In this document: one piece after another, positions 47,951 to 60,981 of the stretch | Layout: the number at the start of each line of letters is the position of its first letter | Position numbering within the stretch: position 1 is the stretch's first letter | Source: Thunnus maccoyii | Taxonomy: Eukaryota; Chordata; Actinopteri; Scombriformes; Scombridae | Reading direction: 5' to 3' | DNA: 64,000 bases | Assembly: GCF_910596095.1 (NCBI RefSeq) | Contig: NC_056550.1 | Location: forward strand, 11,530,501-11,594,500 | Made by a program: the position numbers and the translations under genes | Notes under the pieces: generated by a model | What the model was told of the DNA's origin: nothing | Database searches by the model: none | Seen by the model: only the letters and a program-made list of their open reading frames with translations

Positions 47951-50900
47951 TTTATGGTTTTAAAATTAAGCAAATTGATTGGCTGTATAGAAACAAGTCA
48001 TCTACGTAGATGAAGAACTGATGATATTCTGATAAATTAATGTATATAGCAGGCGTCAAAATTAAACAAAAACATTTTAAATATAAATTTCTCCATTTTA
48101 ATTTCTGATTTGTTTTTTCTCAAAGGAAAACACAGAACAAGATTTACAGATTAGATGCTGTAATGGACAAAAAGCTTGCAATTTAATTTCAGTTGTTTGT
48201 AAGTTTAGTTTGACTTTTTGTCAAATCATATGTTGTGTTATGGTTTTTCAGACTAGATTTTAATTTGTTGAATTCTAAATTATCATTAAAGATCTTATCT
48301 TATATTTCAATAATACAATCACTTGCATTTCAAATATTTGGTAGTGTAACAAGATGTATAATAAGTCAACCAATAGAGAAATTTTGAGCACTATTGGAAT
48401 TGTTATGTGTTATGTGAGGTCCAGCATGATCTCAGATTAGACAGTCAGGTTATTTTGAGGTTCTGTTTCCCATTGCTACTATTAGTCTGCTGTATAATAA
48501 TGCATAAAAAAACTGTATCTGTGATGAAGTTTGGGTTCTTGGTGTTGCATGAATTCTGTCCCGTAAACCACATAATTTCCTTCCTAATACATTTTTTCCT
48601 AGTTTTCTTAATATTAATACGGAAATATGATCTAAATGAAACTTGAGTCACCATGTTGTTTAGGGTAGCTGTGTTCAGGGTTGTTAATTCTCATGTGCTG
48701 AGAGTAATTTCACACTAACATGACATTCACTAGATTTCAATATGTTAAACAGAATAAAGAAAGTGAAGCTCATCAGGAAAATATAAACTCCTCTCAGTTT
48801 CTACATTCTTTTGTGTGTGAAGTATGTGTGTACGTGTGTGCATCTGCAGGGTTTGTTCTGAGCCGAGCTGCCCCACAAACGCTCCCGGTTCTTATGACTG
48901 ATCAGCGGCTGATGTAGAAACACCAGCACACAGGTGCACCTGCTCAGGCTGTAAAAATAAGTGGCCCATTTAGTCATGCAAAGATCAGTTACTGCGACCA
49001 GCACAGAGGCTGCTCCGATCAGTGAACATAACCTTCTTCCCCAATGATACACTTCAGTCCTGTTTACACTGCAGCTGATGATTTTTTTTAAATCTCAGAT
49101 GTGACACAAGTCTGTGTTTGTGTTTTCAAATCAGCAAAGAATTGCAGGAACTATTTTTCATCCTAATTTGGATCACAGTGTTACAAAATCAGGTCCAGAG
49201 GCGTGTGACCTACATGCAACTTTTTTGCTCAAACTAAAATTTGTCAGCGTTTCCATGACAATGGATATATCCTACATTGCTCACTTGATACAAATATAAA
49301 TTGGCACCAACATCAGTTTGGCAACACCAACCTCTTCATGGAGGACGATGAGGCTGATTGGTATTTGGGGAAGTACTGTAAGAGTCAACTTTTGTATGAT
49401 CTGTAAGTGAAACAAATAAGAAAAGTTTGGTTGGTGCAAAATCATGGACATCTTAAAAATTGTATAGAATGATCCAATAAAAATCGGTTCAAGGATTTAC
49501 TGTAGGTTAGCTGCAGATCTGACTAACTATTCCATAGGATCAGACCATGATGTTTAAATTACATTACTTGATTACATTATGACCAAAAATTGTCCATTCA
49601 CTTATTTATTGGAAAATTACCTTTACGTATAATATTCTGTGAGGAAAAATAACTGATATCCACTTGTATGAAGTTGAATGATAAAATGGTTTAATTGATA
49701 TTTTTGCAGATGTTGCCTGGATCCAAGAGGCACCTGGGTCCAACCTCCAGTCCTCTCTATGTGGAGCTTACCTGGTCTCCCTGTGTTCACTTCACAGGGT
49801 GAGAGCACTTAATTACTACAAGGCAGGATGTTGATTAGGCTGATCTGGAGCATATTTCCTAACTGGAGCAGGGAGATAAGTAATCAGCTCCCTAAAAAAA
49901 GTCCTGTGTCTTGTCTATGTGTAGTGTTTCTTTCTGTTCGGTGGGTGCACAACGCCTCTCTACCCCACTCACAGGTTGTTTTTGTCGGTGCTGGCTGCCA
50001 ACAGAGACTCTCTCTACAGTATTTCTAGCTTTTGTGTTTGTTCTCTCTCTTTCTTGTGATCATCGCTGTTTTACAGGCCCTGTAGCTATTTAGTTTGAAG
50101 TTTTTGCAGCAATGTTAAGATGGAAGATGGAAATGATTTTTTGCTGCTGTTATTTTTAACAGTTTTTTATCCATCACAAGCCCAAATGTAACCTGGAAAT
50201 ATCCTGATAAATAATAATGAAACTAGTAGTAATATTGGCATTTTATTTCTGTAACAGGGTTTTAATGGGACAGTAAATAATATGGTAAACAGGCTAATTT
50301 GCTCATAATAATCGGGTTATATCAAGTTTAATACTTTCTCAGTAATATCCATGTAAATACTAGAAGTATATCTAGTACTAGATGTAATAATAGGTGGATA
50401 ATGCTTTGATGAAGACAAGGGAACTCAAGAGGTAATAATGGGGCAATGTGTTAATAACAATACAGTAAAACTAGTTTCATGTTTTTTCAATACTTGCAGG
50501 GTGACATCAGTGTAATTCTTCCACCTTCACATTAAAATTATTGTTAAAATTCTTCTTCTTATGCAGAGACCAGGAAACATAGATAATAGTTTTATGGTAA
50601 CAGCAACATTCATGGTTATGAATATTATAGGTTGTTCCTAAGGTATTAATCCTTTGATACCTTGTTATTACTCTGATGTAATATAAAGTGTTTTCACTAA
50701 TGATTGCTGAAAATGATGTATTGATATCATCAGTATAAATGCAGTCATGGACTCACTTTCAGTGGTGTGATAAGATATATTTTGTTATGTTTCACACATT
50801 TTTAGTTGGGTTGGCACAGACATCTTATTCATGTTGTTCTGCATGTTATGTTGTTAATACATGTGATACTTCAGGTTAAATATGAAAAGCACCTTCTTAT

Positions 50901-52133
50901 CTTTTGCTTGTGCCCCTCTGCTGTTGCATCCGCCAGTAAAGCTCACAAAGATGTGGACACTAAATAAAAACTCCTAGTTTTGACAGAGCCCAACTTTTGG
51001 AACGAGTAGTTAATCTAGAGGCAATTTAAAAAAAAAAAAAAAATCAATTTTCAATATTCTTTTCTTTGAAACATCAGTAGGTCAGTATGTAAAGAATACT
51101 GTAATATAAAAGACATAATAAACTAGACAATTTTTGAATGAAAGTGACACACACAGAGTTAAACGCTGCCTCATCGGACAGGTTACTTTAGCTGTGATCG
51201 TAGTCATTATGATTATGTGACAAGTGTTGTACTTTTTCCAGTGATAAATATGTTTCCTCCAACTGAAAGGGATCAAATCAAAGATTTAAAAATGTGTGTA
51301 CTATTAGGATGAAACCAAAAACCCAAGAATTAATTTAAAAACACAAAACTGATTAAATAGGTCGACTAACTGTGCAGTTAATTAATTAAATTCTCACCAG
51401 CGTTTACAAGCCACCACTTACAGCTACAGATAATAGAACAATGAACAGGAAGTCCAGAAACACAGCAAGTGAGCACAAACAGCAGGAATGCTGCTAATAC
51501 TGAACTAAACAGACGGTTACACAGTTGTATAATTAGAGTACCTGCCATGCTCCTGATCCTGAGTGTCCTGCCAGAACCAGAAACACTCATGTCTGACTGA
51601 GCTTTGAGTAAACATCCTGTGCTCTGCCTGGTGTCTTCTCCACCACACAGGCATAACCACAACGTGACATAACACTCTAAAATGATTCAGGAGAGTTTGA
51701 GTTTGCTGATAATCTGAAAGTTGATCAAATATGATCAAGCCTGTGTCCCGAGTGTGGTCAAGCCTGGCCCACTTTGTCCTGCCGCAGTGAGGCAGCCTTT
51801 AAATAACTCACTGGGTACGAGGTATCGGCTGTGGGCTCTCTCCGTCCCAATAGCACACTTCACATCCCCATCTGGTCTGCCATCTCCTAACTGAACCCAT
51901 AACCTATTTACAGCCCTGACATCAAAGGAACAGTACAGTAGCGGTAACATAGAGTGAATATAAAGCTAGATCTGCTGGATTTTTGAAATGCGCTGTAGAA
52001 AAAAGTTCTGCATTTAATCACAATTATACCCTACTTTAAGTTGCATTCAATATATTTTCTGATAAAGATTTTACTCCATGAATATCTGCTTTGTCTTTTA
52101 AAGAGTTACTCATGTAATGGAAAAAAACAGCAG

Positions 52134-52522
52134 TTCAAGGTGCAGTGTGTAGAATTTAGTGTCATCTAGCGGAAGAGACTTGGCAGAAATGCAATAATCA
52201 TGAGTATGTTTTAATTAGTGTATAATCACCTGAAACTAATTATTGTTTTTTGTTACCTTAGAATGAGCCCTTTATATCTACAGAGGGAGCAGGTCCTCTT
52301 CCACGGAGGCCACCATGTTGTACTGCCATGTTTCTACAGAAGTCCAGAGCAAACCAAACACTGTTTCTAGAGAGGGCCTTTCGCATTTTTAGCGAGTTTC
52401 ATGGCCACTGTAGGTTCTCCTACATACTTGAAAGGGGAGGGGGAGGCGGAGGATTATTCAGTTGGTTGCAACCTGCAACCTCACCACTAGATGCCACTAA
52501 ATCTTACACACTGGTCCTTTAA
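52134..52522. mobile_element. MITE with long terminal inverted repeats
   Basis: The left end CAGTGTGTAGAATTTAGTGT and the minus-strand right end CAGTGTGTAAGATTTAGTGG, each followed by CATCTAG(C/T)GG, form an inverted terminus of about 39 bp. The centre contains a G-rich run (52430-52450). This is a common non-autonomous element in teleosts. Confidence 0.8.
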
Positions 52523-53126
52523 AAAGTAACAAATAAATAAATATGATAAACGCGGGGTGAAAAATCTGTAGTGTGTTGTCTTATTTTTAAATTTTTATCA
52601 TACACAATTTTTATCATACATCATAAATTTTTATCATACACTAAACACACTGTACATTAACATTACTTACATGCAGTATCTTATGTTGCGTGCGAGATGT
52701 GAAGATACAGACATTTTACTGCTTTAATGAACATAATTCCAACAACATACTCTTAAAGGTCAAATATTCCTGTTACAATCAGAAAACTGATACCCTGACT
52801 ACCTTGGCTTATTTTCCTTGGAGGCCGTCATATCGCAGTGTCACACGTACCTTCCACCCAGGTCTCTGCTCTGTAATGGCCTCTCGTGAATCTGAGTCAG
52901 GCCAGGACTGGAACAGATCCTGTTTCTGTCCTGTAAAACTAACAAAGGAATTACAAACTCCTGGGCAGAGCAGTGTGGTGGAAGGTTTTTCAAAAACAAG
53001 GATGGCGTACGTTGTTGATCGCACACTGCGCACAGCAGTGGTATTTCAGTCAGGGGTGTTTGGGAATGAATTGTTGCACAGAAGTAGCATCCGCGTGTCT
53101 GTCTTGAGCCTTGGTCCAGAGTCAAA

Positions 53127-53215
53127 TATCTGGAGTAGTTTTGGATGGTTTGCCATGAAATGTTGTAAAGACATTCATGGACCCTGGAGGATGAATCTTG
53201 ATTGATGTCCTGACA
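53127..53215 (+). repeat. Fragment of interspersed teleost repeat, copy C
   Basis: Reads TTTGCCATGAAATGTTGTAA, AGACATTCATGGACCCTGGA, then GGATGAATC, the same core as the copies at 41.4 and 56.3 kb. It accounts for the end of a 171-codon open frame (52690-53205), which is therefore not a gene. Confidence 0.7.
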
Positions 53216-55214
53216 TTTCAAGTGCCAAAAGCAGATCAAAGTTTCCACTCGCCTGACACCTCAATTATTGACAGCATACCTTTAAAAATAACAACCAAAA
53301 TCCCATCAGCTTCAACTGTAATTCAATATTACAGTAATTTTAGATTTGCATCAGTCCTTATTGCACCTATCACAAGGGTCCTGCTCAACTTTTTTTTTCG
53401 CCCTGTAATACATGAGAAATACACTGATTTCCTGCTTTGTCCACACATGCACACATAAAACAGAAAAGAAACTGCCTACATGTGCTTTTGAAAGTGCAAT
53501 ATGTTCAACAGGAGCTGCTTTGCTTTCTGAATGAGTCAAAATGGAGACCACACCACCCACTCTGTGATCTGTTTTGTGTTAGTTAAGAAACATTGCAGAG
53601 TAGGACAGTTAATTAGATGTGTGAAAAATGTCTCTATTTTCACAGATTCCTTAAGAGTGTGTAGATTTTACTTCTGAACCAATAATACACTCAATGTGCC
53701 AGTCATGTGTCTATTGTTCTGACTTTTCTGAAAAAAAGTGAAGATGAAAAGAAATATTCGTCTACATATTGGTGGTTCATCCATTGTTTGAAACGACACC
53801 GTTTTGCAATAAAAACACTCTGTACAAAATAAATAATTAAACCTAATCAAATCCCAAATAAATTAGCTTAAAAATGTAAATGTTCAGTTAGTTTCTGGGC
53901 TCTGCAGTACATGTCAATTTTAATATAATAAGCCAGTTGATTCTTTCAACTCCGATCGTTGCTGACCAGCACTGGTGCAACACACACGTTGTCTCCAAAT
54001 GCCAAGTATCTACAGTGACACCGTGAAAGGGAGGGGGAGGACGAGAGCTGAGCAGTGAGCAATAGTTCACTGGATGTGGGATACAGAGTGGGATCTGCGG
54101 CAGAACAAGATCAGATAGCAGATATACTAAGAAAGTGTGAGACACTGTGGAAGAAGAGAGACTGTCGACTGCTTATAACTCCAGAATAAGCTGTGAGGAA
54201 TTAATTTTTGATTGGATTGGACCCTACAGGCCATGTGAGCCCTATATACATTTAATTTGGGATATCAGAGTAGCTGTGATCAACTCCTTGTGCTATTTTG
54301 AGGGGGCAAAATTATGCCTTCAGTGCTTCACTAAAGTCACTTTCTGATTTCTGGTCTGTTTCTGATCGACCGGATATCAACCGAGCAGTAACTTTGGAGG
54401 ACTTGACAGTAGGAGTGATTGTAATGCCCTCCTCATTCAATGGAAAAACAGATGCGTTTAAACTAGAAGGGGAAGACATGAAGGTACTCTGTGGCCATTT
54501 ACTTTTCTGCCTCACAAGGTTAGAGTGGTTCTACCCTTAACAGAAGAGAGGAGTTAAAGAAACCTGCTGAGAAACATGCAGCAGTTTGGCTAGAAGACCT
54601 GGAAGTAAAGGAAAGTTGGAAATCAACAATCAACAGGAAGACTTACACACAAGGTAAGCTGCTTGTTCTTGTACCATAGACAGAAAAGCTAAATATATTA
54701 CTGTGGCTGACACCTTTCCTTAGATTCACTGACTCTGTCTTATGTCTCTAATTGTTCAATTCAAATGTGAGCTGTATGATGTAAGATCACAGCCGAGCCA
54801 GGACAAATGTGGCTCCTGAGAGAGCTGAGGAGCAGTCGCCCAGAATATTAGATATTAATATCCCTTGGACACTCAACATCCTGCTTCCTAGCAACTACAG
54901 CATTGAGAAATGGCAACTGCTGCGTAATACGCACACACATACACACACTGACACAGACACACACCCATGCCCATGCACAAACAATCACAGGCTAAAAAAA
55001 TCTTGAATTTGTTGTTATCAGTTTTCATCCTGGACTCTGTAATTAAGGTTACAGAGTAATTAAGAGAGTTTTAAACATGGCACCAGCTACGGAACTGGTG
55101 TAATAATTTACTGACTGTTGACATGTAATAGTAGTCTAGGGCTGTTGGTCCAGATTGGTTTTCCGTGCCGATAGTAGTTTCCTCTATTTGATATTATACA
55201 GAATGGGTTTCAGG

Positions 55215-55380
55215 AATTTATTGCCGGACCTCTTGTGACCAGACATTTTTTACTGTCACGTTGGGCATTTCAGTGCCGTTAAACGAGACATTTTTACTGT
55301 ATTGTACTGTTTTAACCCAAACCATGATCTTTCCCTAACTGAGTGGTTTTTATGCTTAAACCTAACCATTTTTACCTAAA
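55215..55380 (-). repeat. Low-complexity repeat related to the sequence at 62.7 kb
   Basis: On minus it reads GTAAAAATGTC, ACGTGACAGTAAAAAATGTC and GGTTAGGTTTAAGC-type words. The plus strand at about 62655-62755 carries the same GACGGTAAAAATGTCC units, and the GGTTAGGGTT part also occurs near 12.05 kb. Confidence 0.5.
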
Positions 55381-56274
55381 TGATGGGAAGGTTTGGCATA
55401 TCACCTGCAAACAAAAATGTTCCTCCATTTTGAAACAACCTGAATTTGATCACGTGATCTTGCGCAATCAGTACCAATACGCATGCATAATAATTTCCGT
55501 ACCAACAATAAATGGACTATTGACACAGTGGAACCCATACCAATAGCCACTTCCTTTAAACATACCTCGACTTGAATCTGCACAGATAGTGTATTTTAAA
55601 TTCACCACCTACTTTTTTAATGTCCTGCCATTATTTTTGTACAATCTGTTTGGTTACTGCTCTGTTTTCTCTATGGGGTATCAATGTCCATCTCTTCATA
55701 ACCATGCTGGGGAGACCTACGCAGCTGCTGTTCTGACCCCATTTTTAAACTTAATTAAAGATAAAATCCCAGTTGCTTTATAACTGTATCTTCCTTAAGT
55801 GCTGGGGTACATTAATTGTGTTTCACTGCATCTTGTTTTAGGAAGAAACACCACAGAAACCATTTTTTCTGACTGCCCCCAATCAATCTTGGAATATTTT
55901 AGTGTGTCAGATGTTATAAAAGATTAACAATATAATCAAAATCAATAATTATCTAAAAAGGTAACAGTAAACATTTCACGTCACAGCCAGTTGCTGACCA
56001 ACATATCACCTTGTGCTGACCTGTAGTTGAAGTGCTTTCCTCTGGGTCCCCTGGGGTCTGCATCGTGATGGTGTGGCAGCGTCTTATTTTAAGACCTGAA
56101 ATGAGTGAAGTTCCATCAGAGCCAGAGTCAGCCAGAGTTCAGCTACAGTCAGTGTATTAAACCTATGATAGTATAAAAGCACCAAAACAGTTGAACCTCA
56201 GTAAAGCAACATTTCTCAGAACAAACTAAATTTCTTGCAGCATAATGCAGGTACATAAAACTTGATGTTTAGCC

Positions 56275-56722
56275 ATGCTCAGAGCATGTTTTATGTCCTA
56301 TCCATCAGTCAACCAGTCAACCAGTCTGGTCCAGACTGAATTATTTCAACAATTATTGTATGAATTGCCATGAAACTTGGTACAGACATTAATGGTCCCC
56401 AGAATATGAATCCTAATGTTGTTGATTATTCCTTGACTTTTGCTCTAGTGCCACCATGAAGCTGACATTTGTGTTTTTTTAGTGAAAATGTGAAAAACTA
56501 TTTTTGATGATTGTCATGATTGTCATGAAATTTGGAACATTCATGTCCCTTTAAGGATGAATTGTAATCACTTTGGTGATTCCCTGACTTTTCATCTAGC
56601 ACCATCATCAGGTTAAAAATTCTAGTTGTCCAATTCTGACCAACTTCAAATCTAATGACATTCCCATCAGCCTCAGCTTTACTTTGTGTTTAGTGCTAAT
56701 TAGCCAGCGTTAGCATGCTAAC
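56275..56722 (+). repeat. Interspersed teleost repeat, copy B (left part)
   Basis: Two diverged internal units with TTGCCATGAAACTTGGTACA / TGTCATGAAATTTGGAACAT and a CATCTAGCACCATCATCAGG word. It continues after the insertion at 56723-57236 as 57237-57312 (CCATGCTAACC, CAGCATGGTAGTAAGCTGAT). Confidence 0.7.
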
Positions 56723-57236
56723 TAGTGATGGGCAAAGCAGTTCTTTTCAGTGTACTGAATCATTTGAATCAGTTCATTAAATCATTAAAGATTTGTTCAA
56801 AAGACTTGTTCACTGAATCGTTCAGGGCTTGACCAGACCTAGTACCATTCACTCTAACTCGCTAACTAATGAATGGAGAGCGTTTGTTCGTGAAGAATAG
56901 CCAGTGAGCTGAGAGTTTAATTTTATAAAGATACAGTTTGAAAACTGAAAGCTGCTATAACAAAGTCCTAAAATCATTGCAGCTAAATGTTAGCAGCTGT
57001 CAGCTGTGTATTTGCTGTCTTGAACACACCCCATTCCTCCTGCAAACAAATGACTTGAATCACTTGCTCATTGAGTGAGTGATTGTATTCCTGTGAATAA
57101 ATTATGTTTGCTTGCAACTGGCTGAGAGCTCAACTGAACTGACTGAGAAATTAACAGAAATTAACAGATCAAGTGATTCAGTCCATTTTGTTCACCCATT
57201 CTTTTGAACGAATAATTTGCAAACAACACAACACTA
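56723..57236. mobile_element. hAT-like MITE inserted in the copy-B repeat
   Basis: Starts TAGTGATGGGCAAAGCAGTT and ends CACAACACTA (TAGTGTTGTG on minus). It carries many TGAATCAGTTCATT-type words of the fish 'TAGTGATGGGAACAG' elements. The flanks ATGCTAAC and AAGCTAAG are compatible with a decayed 8-bp duplication. Confidence 0.6.
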
Positions 57237-57312
57237 AAGCTAAGCCACTAAAACTAAGACAGTGAATATCCATGCTAACCATTATCATGTCAGCATGGTA
57301 GTAAGCTGATGT

Positions 57313-57868
57313 TAAAGGATAGGTTCACAATTTTTCAAGTCTGTCTAAAAACAACAGTCAGGTGCCCATCTGAACATTGAAACAGGTTTTATTCACTTTA
57401 ATCATTCCTCCTGTTCATACTGACCATTAGAAGATCCCCTTCAAATGTTTTACAATATAATATAAGGATTCAGCTATTTGAGTTAGTCAAATAAAGTGGA
57501 TATCTTCCACATTTAATCTTTTTAGTTTAAAATTCTCTCTCTGTGTCTCGAGGGACAATGTTTTCCCGTTCAGCTGCTGTGGAAGTATAGTAACAAAAAG
57601 AGGGAATTTTGGACTTAAAATATAGTAACTTTGATTTGACTAATTTGGACAACTGAAACCTCATACTGCCTTCAGATAAACTTCTAAATACATTTTTGCA
57701 CCGAACAAGGGCTGTGGATTTTGTCACCCATCACTTACATTGAAAGTGCATTATGAAGAGATCTCTTAATGTCCAGTATGAACAGGAGCAATAATTACAG
57801 CAAGACAATGTCAGTGTTTATTTGGTCACTAGACTACTGTTTTAGGACAGACTTGAAAATTTGAGAAC
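57313..57868. mobile_element. MITE-like repeat, copy 2 of the 24.7-kb family
   Basis: Begins TTAAAGGATAGGTTCACAAT. The left inner end TTTTTCAAGTCTGTC and the minus-strand right end TTTTCAAGTCTGTCCTAAAA form an inverted pair. Inner blocks match the copy at 24690-24966. It adjoins the right remnant of the copy-B repeat. Confidence 0.65.
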
Positions 57869-59570
57869 ATAACATCCTGTAACATTTACCACAAAGCACA
57901 TCTGTGTGCAGCCTCACAGAGCCGCAAGCTGGGCTGTAGACTAGTGTAGTGATGTTTATTACAAAGCTGAATTATCATTAATGAACTGTTTAAATCAAAT
58001 GTATTTCAAGCAGAAGCCTATGAACCAAAATGTCCTGAGGATCACAATCGTCTTCCTCTGTGTGATGTGTTTCTGTGTGAAACTGCTGGATTATCCCAAA
58101 ATAGCAGATCAGTGTTCATACATTTTATGGGACCCATCATTCACAAAGTTCACAAATAACTTAGCAAAGCGTTATAAATCTCTCCTTGTTAGCATTTTTA
58201 AGGTCCTTGCCAGAGGCGTACTGTATACTGTAGTACCACCACTTGCATTATCAATAAAATCTCAAAAAACTTAATTAGTAATTTAAAATACAGTAGATAA
58301 ATAAATCATGTTTATAGAGTGAAAACATTTTGCCACACACACTAGCAATTATATTAAAGACGTTTTTTTTTATTTGGTCATCAATGCACAAGTTGGATGT
58401 GCTGAATGATGTAGTTGGGACAAATCAGGATAAAATTCATCCTTTTTAGAAATATTCCCTCCATTTGCGTGTCTGAAGTGATTCCATTGATTCCTACCAT
58501 CAAACTATTTGTATCTGAGGCTGCCTCTTCTATGATACCCAATGTTCTGCCCCATCTTTTTCAGCCCATATTATTTTCCGGCACAATCTCACAGGGGAAT
58601 CACACAGCCTCATCACAGTACTCCAGTGACTCTAATAGCTGTGCCAGCTGGAAGAAACAGAAGATACGTCATATAAAATGGCAGGGCATTGGATTAGCTG
58701 GCTATTTCTGTACCTTGTTGATCAGAGAAACATGTATTGTATATACCAGAGTATTTCCAAGAGAGAGGGGGAGAAAGAGAGGTAAGACAGAAAATCAAAT
58801 GTATGCTATGAAAGTATATATTGAAAATTAAATGTATAAGATTAACTAGTATCTTCTAAAGCAAAATTAAATATCTTACCCATACACCAAATTTTCAACA
58901 GAGGGCAGTTTGAAACACCACATAATCACCACATTATCATTTTCATGTTTGTCATAAATTGTGCAGCATAAATTTATCAAGATACCTAGAAAGCTTCAAA
59001 CACATATTATAGTGAATTACATTCATCAATGACACTTTAACTGAGAAGAAAAATGGTCAAAAAAGTTGTTACTAAATCAACAGGCCAAAATATTTAAGTG
59101 AACATTTGCTTTTACATCATAAAACCTTTAGAGAAGATAGTAAGTCTAGGTCATTTCAATTACATAATTAATATTAGAAATGTGCATATAATGCATCAAA
59201 ACATTTGGAAACTGGAATCCTGAGCTGTTACATAAGACCAACCTTCTGGAACAAATACATAAAGAGCATTTGGTACAGAAAAAAGGGTTTAATCTCACAT
59301 TGAAGATATATAAGGAGAAGTGTACATCATGTTCATTGGCTGCCTGAAGAACGCATGATGCTGACGACAATATGATCATACCATCTACTGAGGCCAGAAG
59401 CAGCTAAACACGGTTAATGTATAAATGTATAAGATAAATGCGTGACATTTCTGTGTGATTATCTTTATACTCTATTTAAACAACCACTTTTCAGGTGACA
59501 TCCATGATCTTTACATAAATTTAAGTGTGGACAGATAATAATAATCATATTTTCTGTCCTTCCTTCACAG

Positions 59571-59712
59571 GAAACTGCAGTTGTGCCTCACCTCTCAATT
59601 CCAGTTGACGCTGAGTCTGTGTTGGACGGGGCTCTGCACTTCCCGTGAGCCTGGTCAGTTTTGTATGAGCAAGGCTGATAGTGTGAAGCTACGTGGCTGT
59701 CCCCACTGAGGC
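59571..59712 (+). other. kcnj12: 5' UTR part of the kcnj12 coding exon
   Basis: A good acceptor (TCCTTCCTTCACAG) ends at 59570, 142 nt before the start codon. This fits the usual gene plan: non-coding exons upstream and the whole coding region in the last exon. Confidence 0.65.
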
Positions 59713-60981
59713 ATGAGTGTGGGAAGGGCCCACCACCACAGCTTCATTTCCTGTGAAGAAGAAGGCCTGAGACTAAGTAACATGCCTGCTGTGGGCAGCT
59801 TCGGCAATGGCAAGATCCACACGAGACGCAAATACCACACTCGGTTTGTCAGCAAGGCTGGACAATGCAACATCCATTTCTCAAACATGGATGAGAAGTC
59901 ACAGCGGTACATTTCTGATATTTTCACAACTTGTGTGGACATTCGCTGGCGATACATGTTCCTGCTGTTTAGCCTGGTGTTTGTGGTGTCCTGGCTAACG
60001 TTCGGCTTGGGATTCTGGCTCATCGGCCACCTACATGGTGACATGGACCATCCTGGAGGGGACGACAGTTTTGTTCCCTGTGTCATGCAGGTCAACACCT
60101 TTGTGGCAGCTTTCCTGTTCTCCATTGAGACCCAAACAACCATCGGATATGGATCTCGCTGTGTGACCGAGGAATGCCCTGCTGCTGTCTTCATGGTGGT
60201 CTTTCAGTCCATCATGGGCTGCATCATCGATGCCTTCATGATTGGTGCAATCATGGCCAAGATGGCAAGGCCCAAAAAGCGTGCAGAGACTCTACTGTTC
60301 AGCCACAATGCCGTCATCGCCATGCGTGATGGGAAGTTGTGCTTCATGTTTAGGGTTGCAAATCTAAGGAAAAGCCACATAGTGGAGGCTCACGTCAGAG
60401 CCCAGCTGGTGAAGCCTCGTTACACAGAGGAAGGAGAGTATATCCCTCTGGATCAGATTGACATGAATGTAGGCTATGACAAAGGCACAGACCGCCTGTT
60501 TCTGGTTGCACCCCTCACTGTCATTCACGAGATTGATGAGGAAAGTCCACTATTTGGCATCAGCAAGCAAGATCTGGAAACATCGGACTTTGAGATAGTA
60601 ATCATACTTGAAGGTTTGGTTGAGGCCACAGCCATGACGACGCAGGCACGCAGCTCTTACCTGCCCTCAGAGATCCTTTGGGGTCATCGCTTTGAGCCCC
60701 TCATCTTCGAGGAGAAGAACCAGTACAGGATAGATTACGCCTACTTTCACAAAACATTCGAAGTACCATCCACCCCAAGATGCAGTGCCAAGGACATAGA
60801 GGAGAGAAAGTTCCCAACGTCTGGTGCCAACTCCTTCTGCTATGAGAACGAGCTGGCCTTCATCAGCAGGGATGAGGAGGAGGAGGGAGACATGGAGAAA
60901 GAGGAAGGCAGGATGTGTTCATCAGTGCATACCACACCTAGACATGATCAAACGTCCTCCCGCAGAGAATCTGAGATTTAA
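59713..60981 (+). CDS. kcnj12: Inward-rectifier potassium channel Kir2.2
   Basis: Intronless coding region of 422 residues for a plasma-membrane K+ channel subunit (tetrameric) that stabilises resting potential in muscle, heart and neurons. Visible: cytoplasmic N-terminus; M1 at about 81-105; extracellular disulphide pair C123 and C155 of the Kir family; selectivity filter TIGYG at 143-147; M2 with the rectification Asp D173; cytoplasmic rectification residues E225 and E300; the PIP2-binding basic patch PKKR at 187-190; the ER-export motif FCYENE at 375-380; and a C-terminal class I PDZ ligand ending ESEI. The N-terminus aligns with human KCNJ12 from the first Met (the EEEGL and GNGK(I)HTRR words), so the first ATG is chosen. 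The N-terminus and the local gene order (dhrs7b, tmem11, natd1) favour kcnj12 over kcnj2 or kcnj4. All functional residues are intact. Confidence 0.96.
   Translation: MSVGRAHHHSFISCEEEGLRLSNMPAVGSFGNGKIHTRRKYHTRFVSKAGQCNIHFSNMDEKSQRYISDIFTTCVDIRWRYMFLLFSLVFVVSWLTFGLGFWLIGHLHGDMDHPGGDDSFVPCVMQVNTFVAAFLFSIETQTTIGYGSRCVTEECPAAVFMVVFQSIMGCIIDAFMIGAIMAKMARPKKRAETLLFSHNAVIAMRDGKLCFMFRVANLRKSHIVEAHVRAQLVKPRYTEEGEYIPLDQIDMNVGYDKGTDRLFLVAPLTVIHEIDEESPLFGISKQDLETSDFEIVIILEGLVEATAMTTQARSSYLPSEILWGHRFEPLIFEEKNQYRIDYAYFHKTFEVPSTPRCSAKDIEERKFPTSGANSFCYENELAFISRDEEEEGDMEKEEGRMCSSVHTTPRHDQTSSRRESEI

Larger units (their letters stand above)
45521..59570. other. kcnj12: Intergenic region between the mprip-like gene and kcnj12
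   Basis: Fourteen kilobases without a supported coding exon. It contains the microsatellite at 45.8 kb and repeats at 47.6, 52.1, 53.1, 55.2 and 56.3-57.9 kb; the remaining stretches are AT-rich and featureless to my reading. In human the MAP2K3 gene lies between NATD1 and KCNJ12, but no kinase exon is seen here. Part of the region is probably the 5' intron of kcnj12: its coding exon begins with a splice acceptor at 59570, and a purine-rich block ending AACAAGAAG-like sequence before GTAAGC at 54654 is one possible upstream exon. Confidence 0.5.

Noticed and set aside
52690-53205. 171-codon open frame on plus
   Set aside because: Its end lies in an interspersed repeat (53127-53215) and the rest has no family features or conserved pattern.
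45521-59570. Search for a map2k3 ortholog expected from the human order
   Set aside because: No kinase subdomain words (for example HRDVKPSN or DFG-type exons) were recognised on either strand.
59655-60194. 179-codon open frame on minus
   Set aside because: Antisense to the kcnj12 coding region, which has all channel motifs intact.
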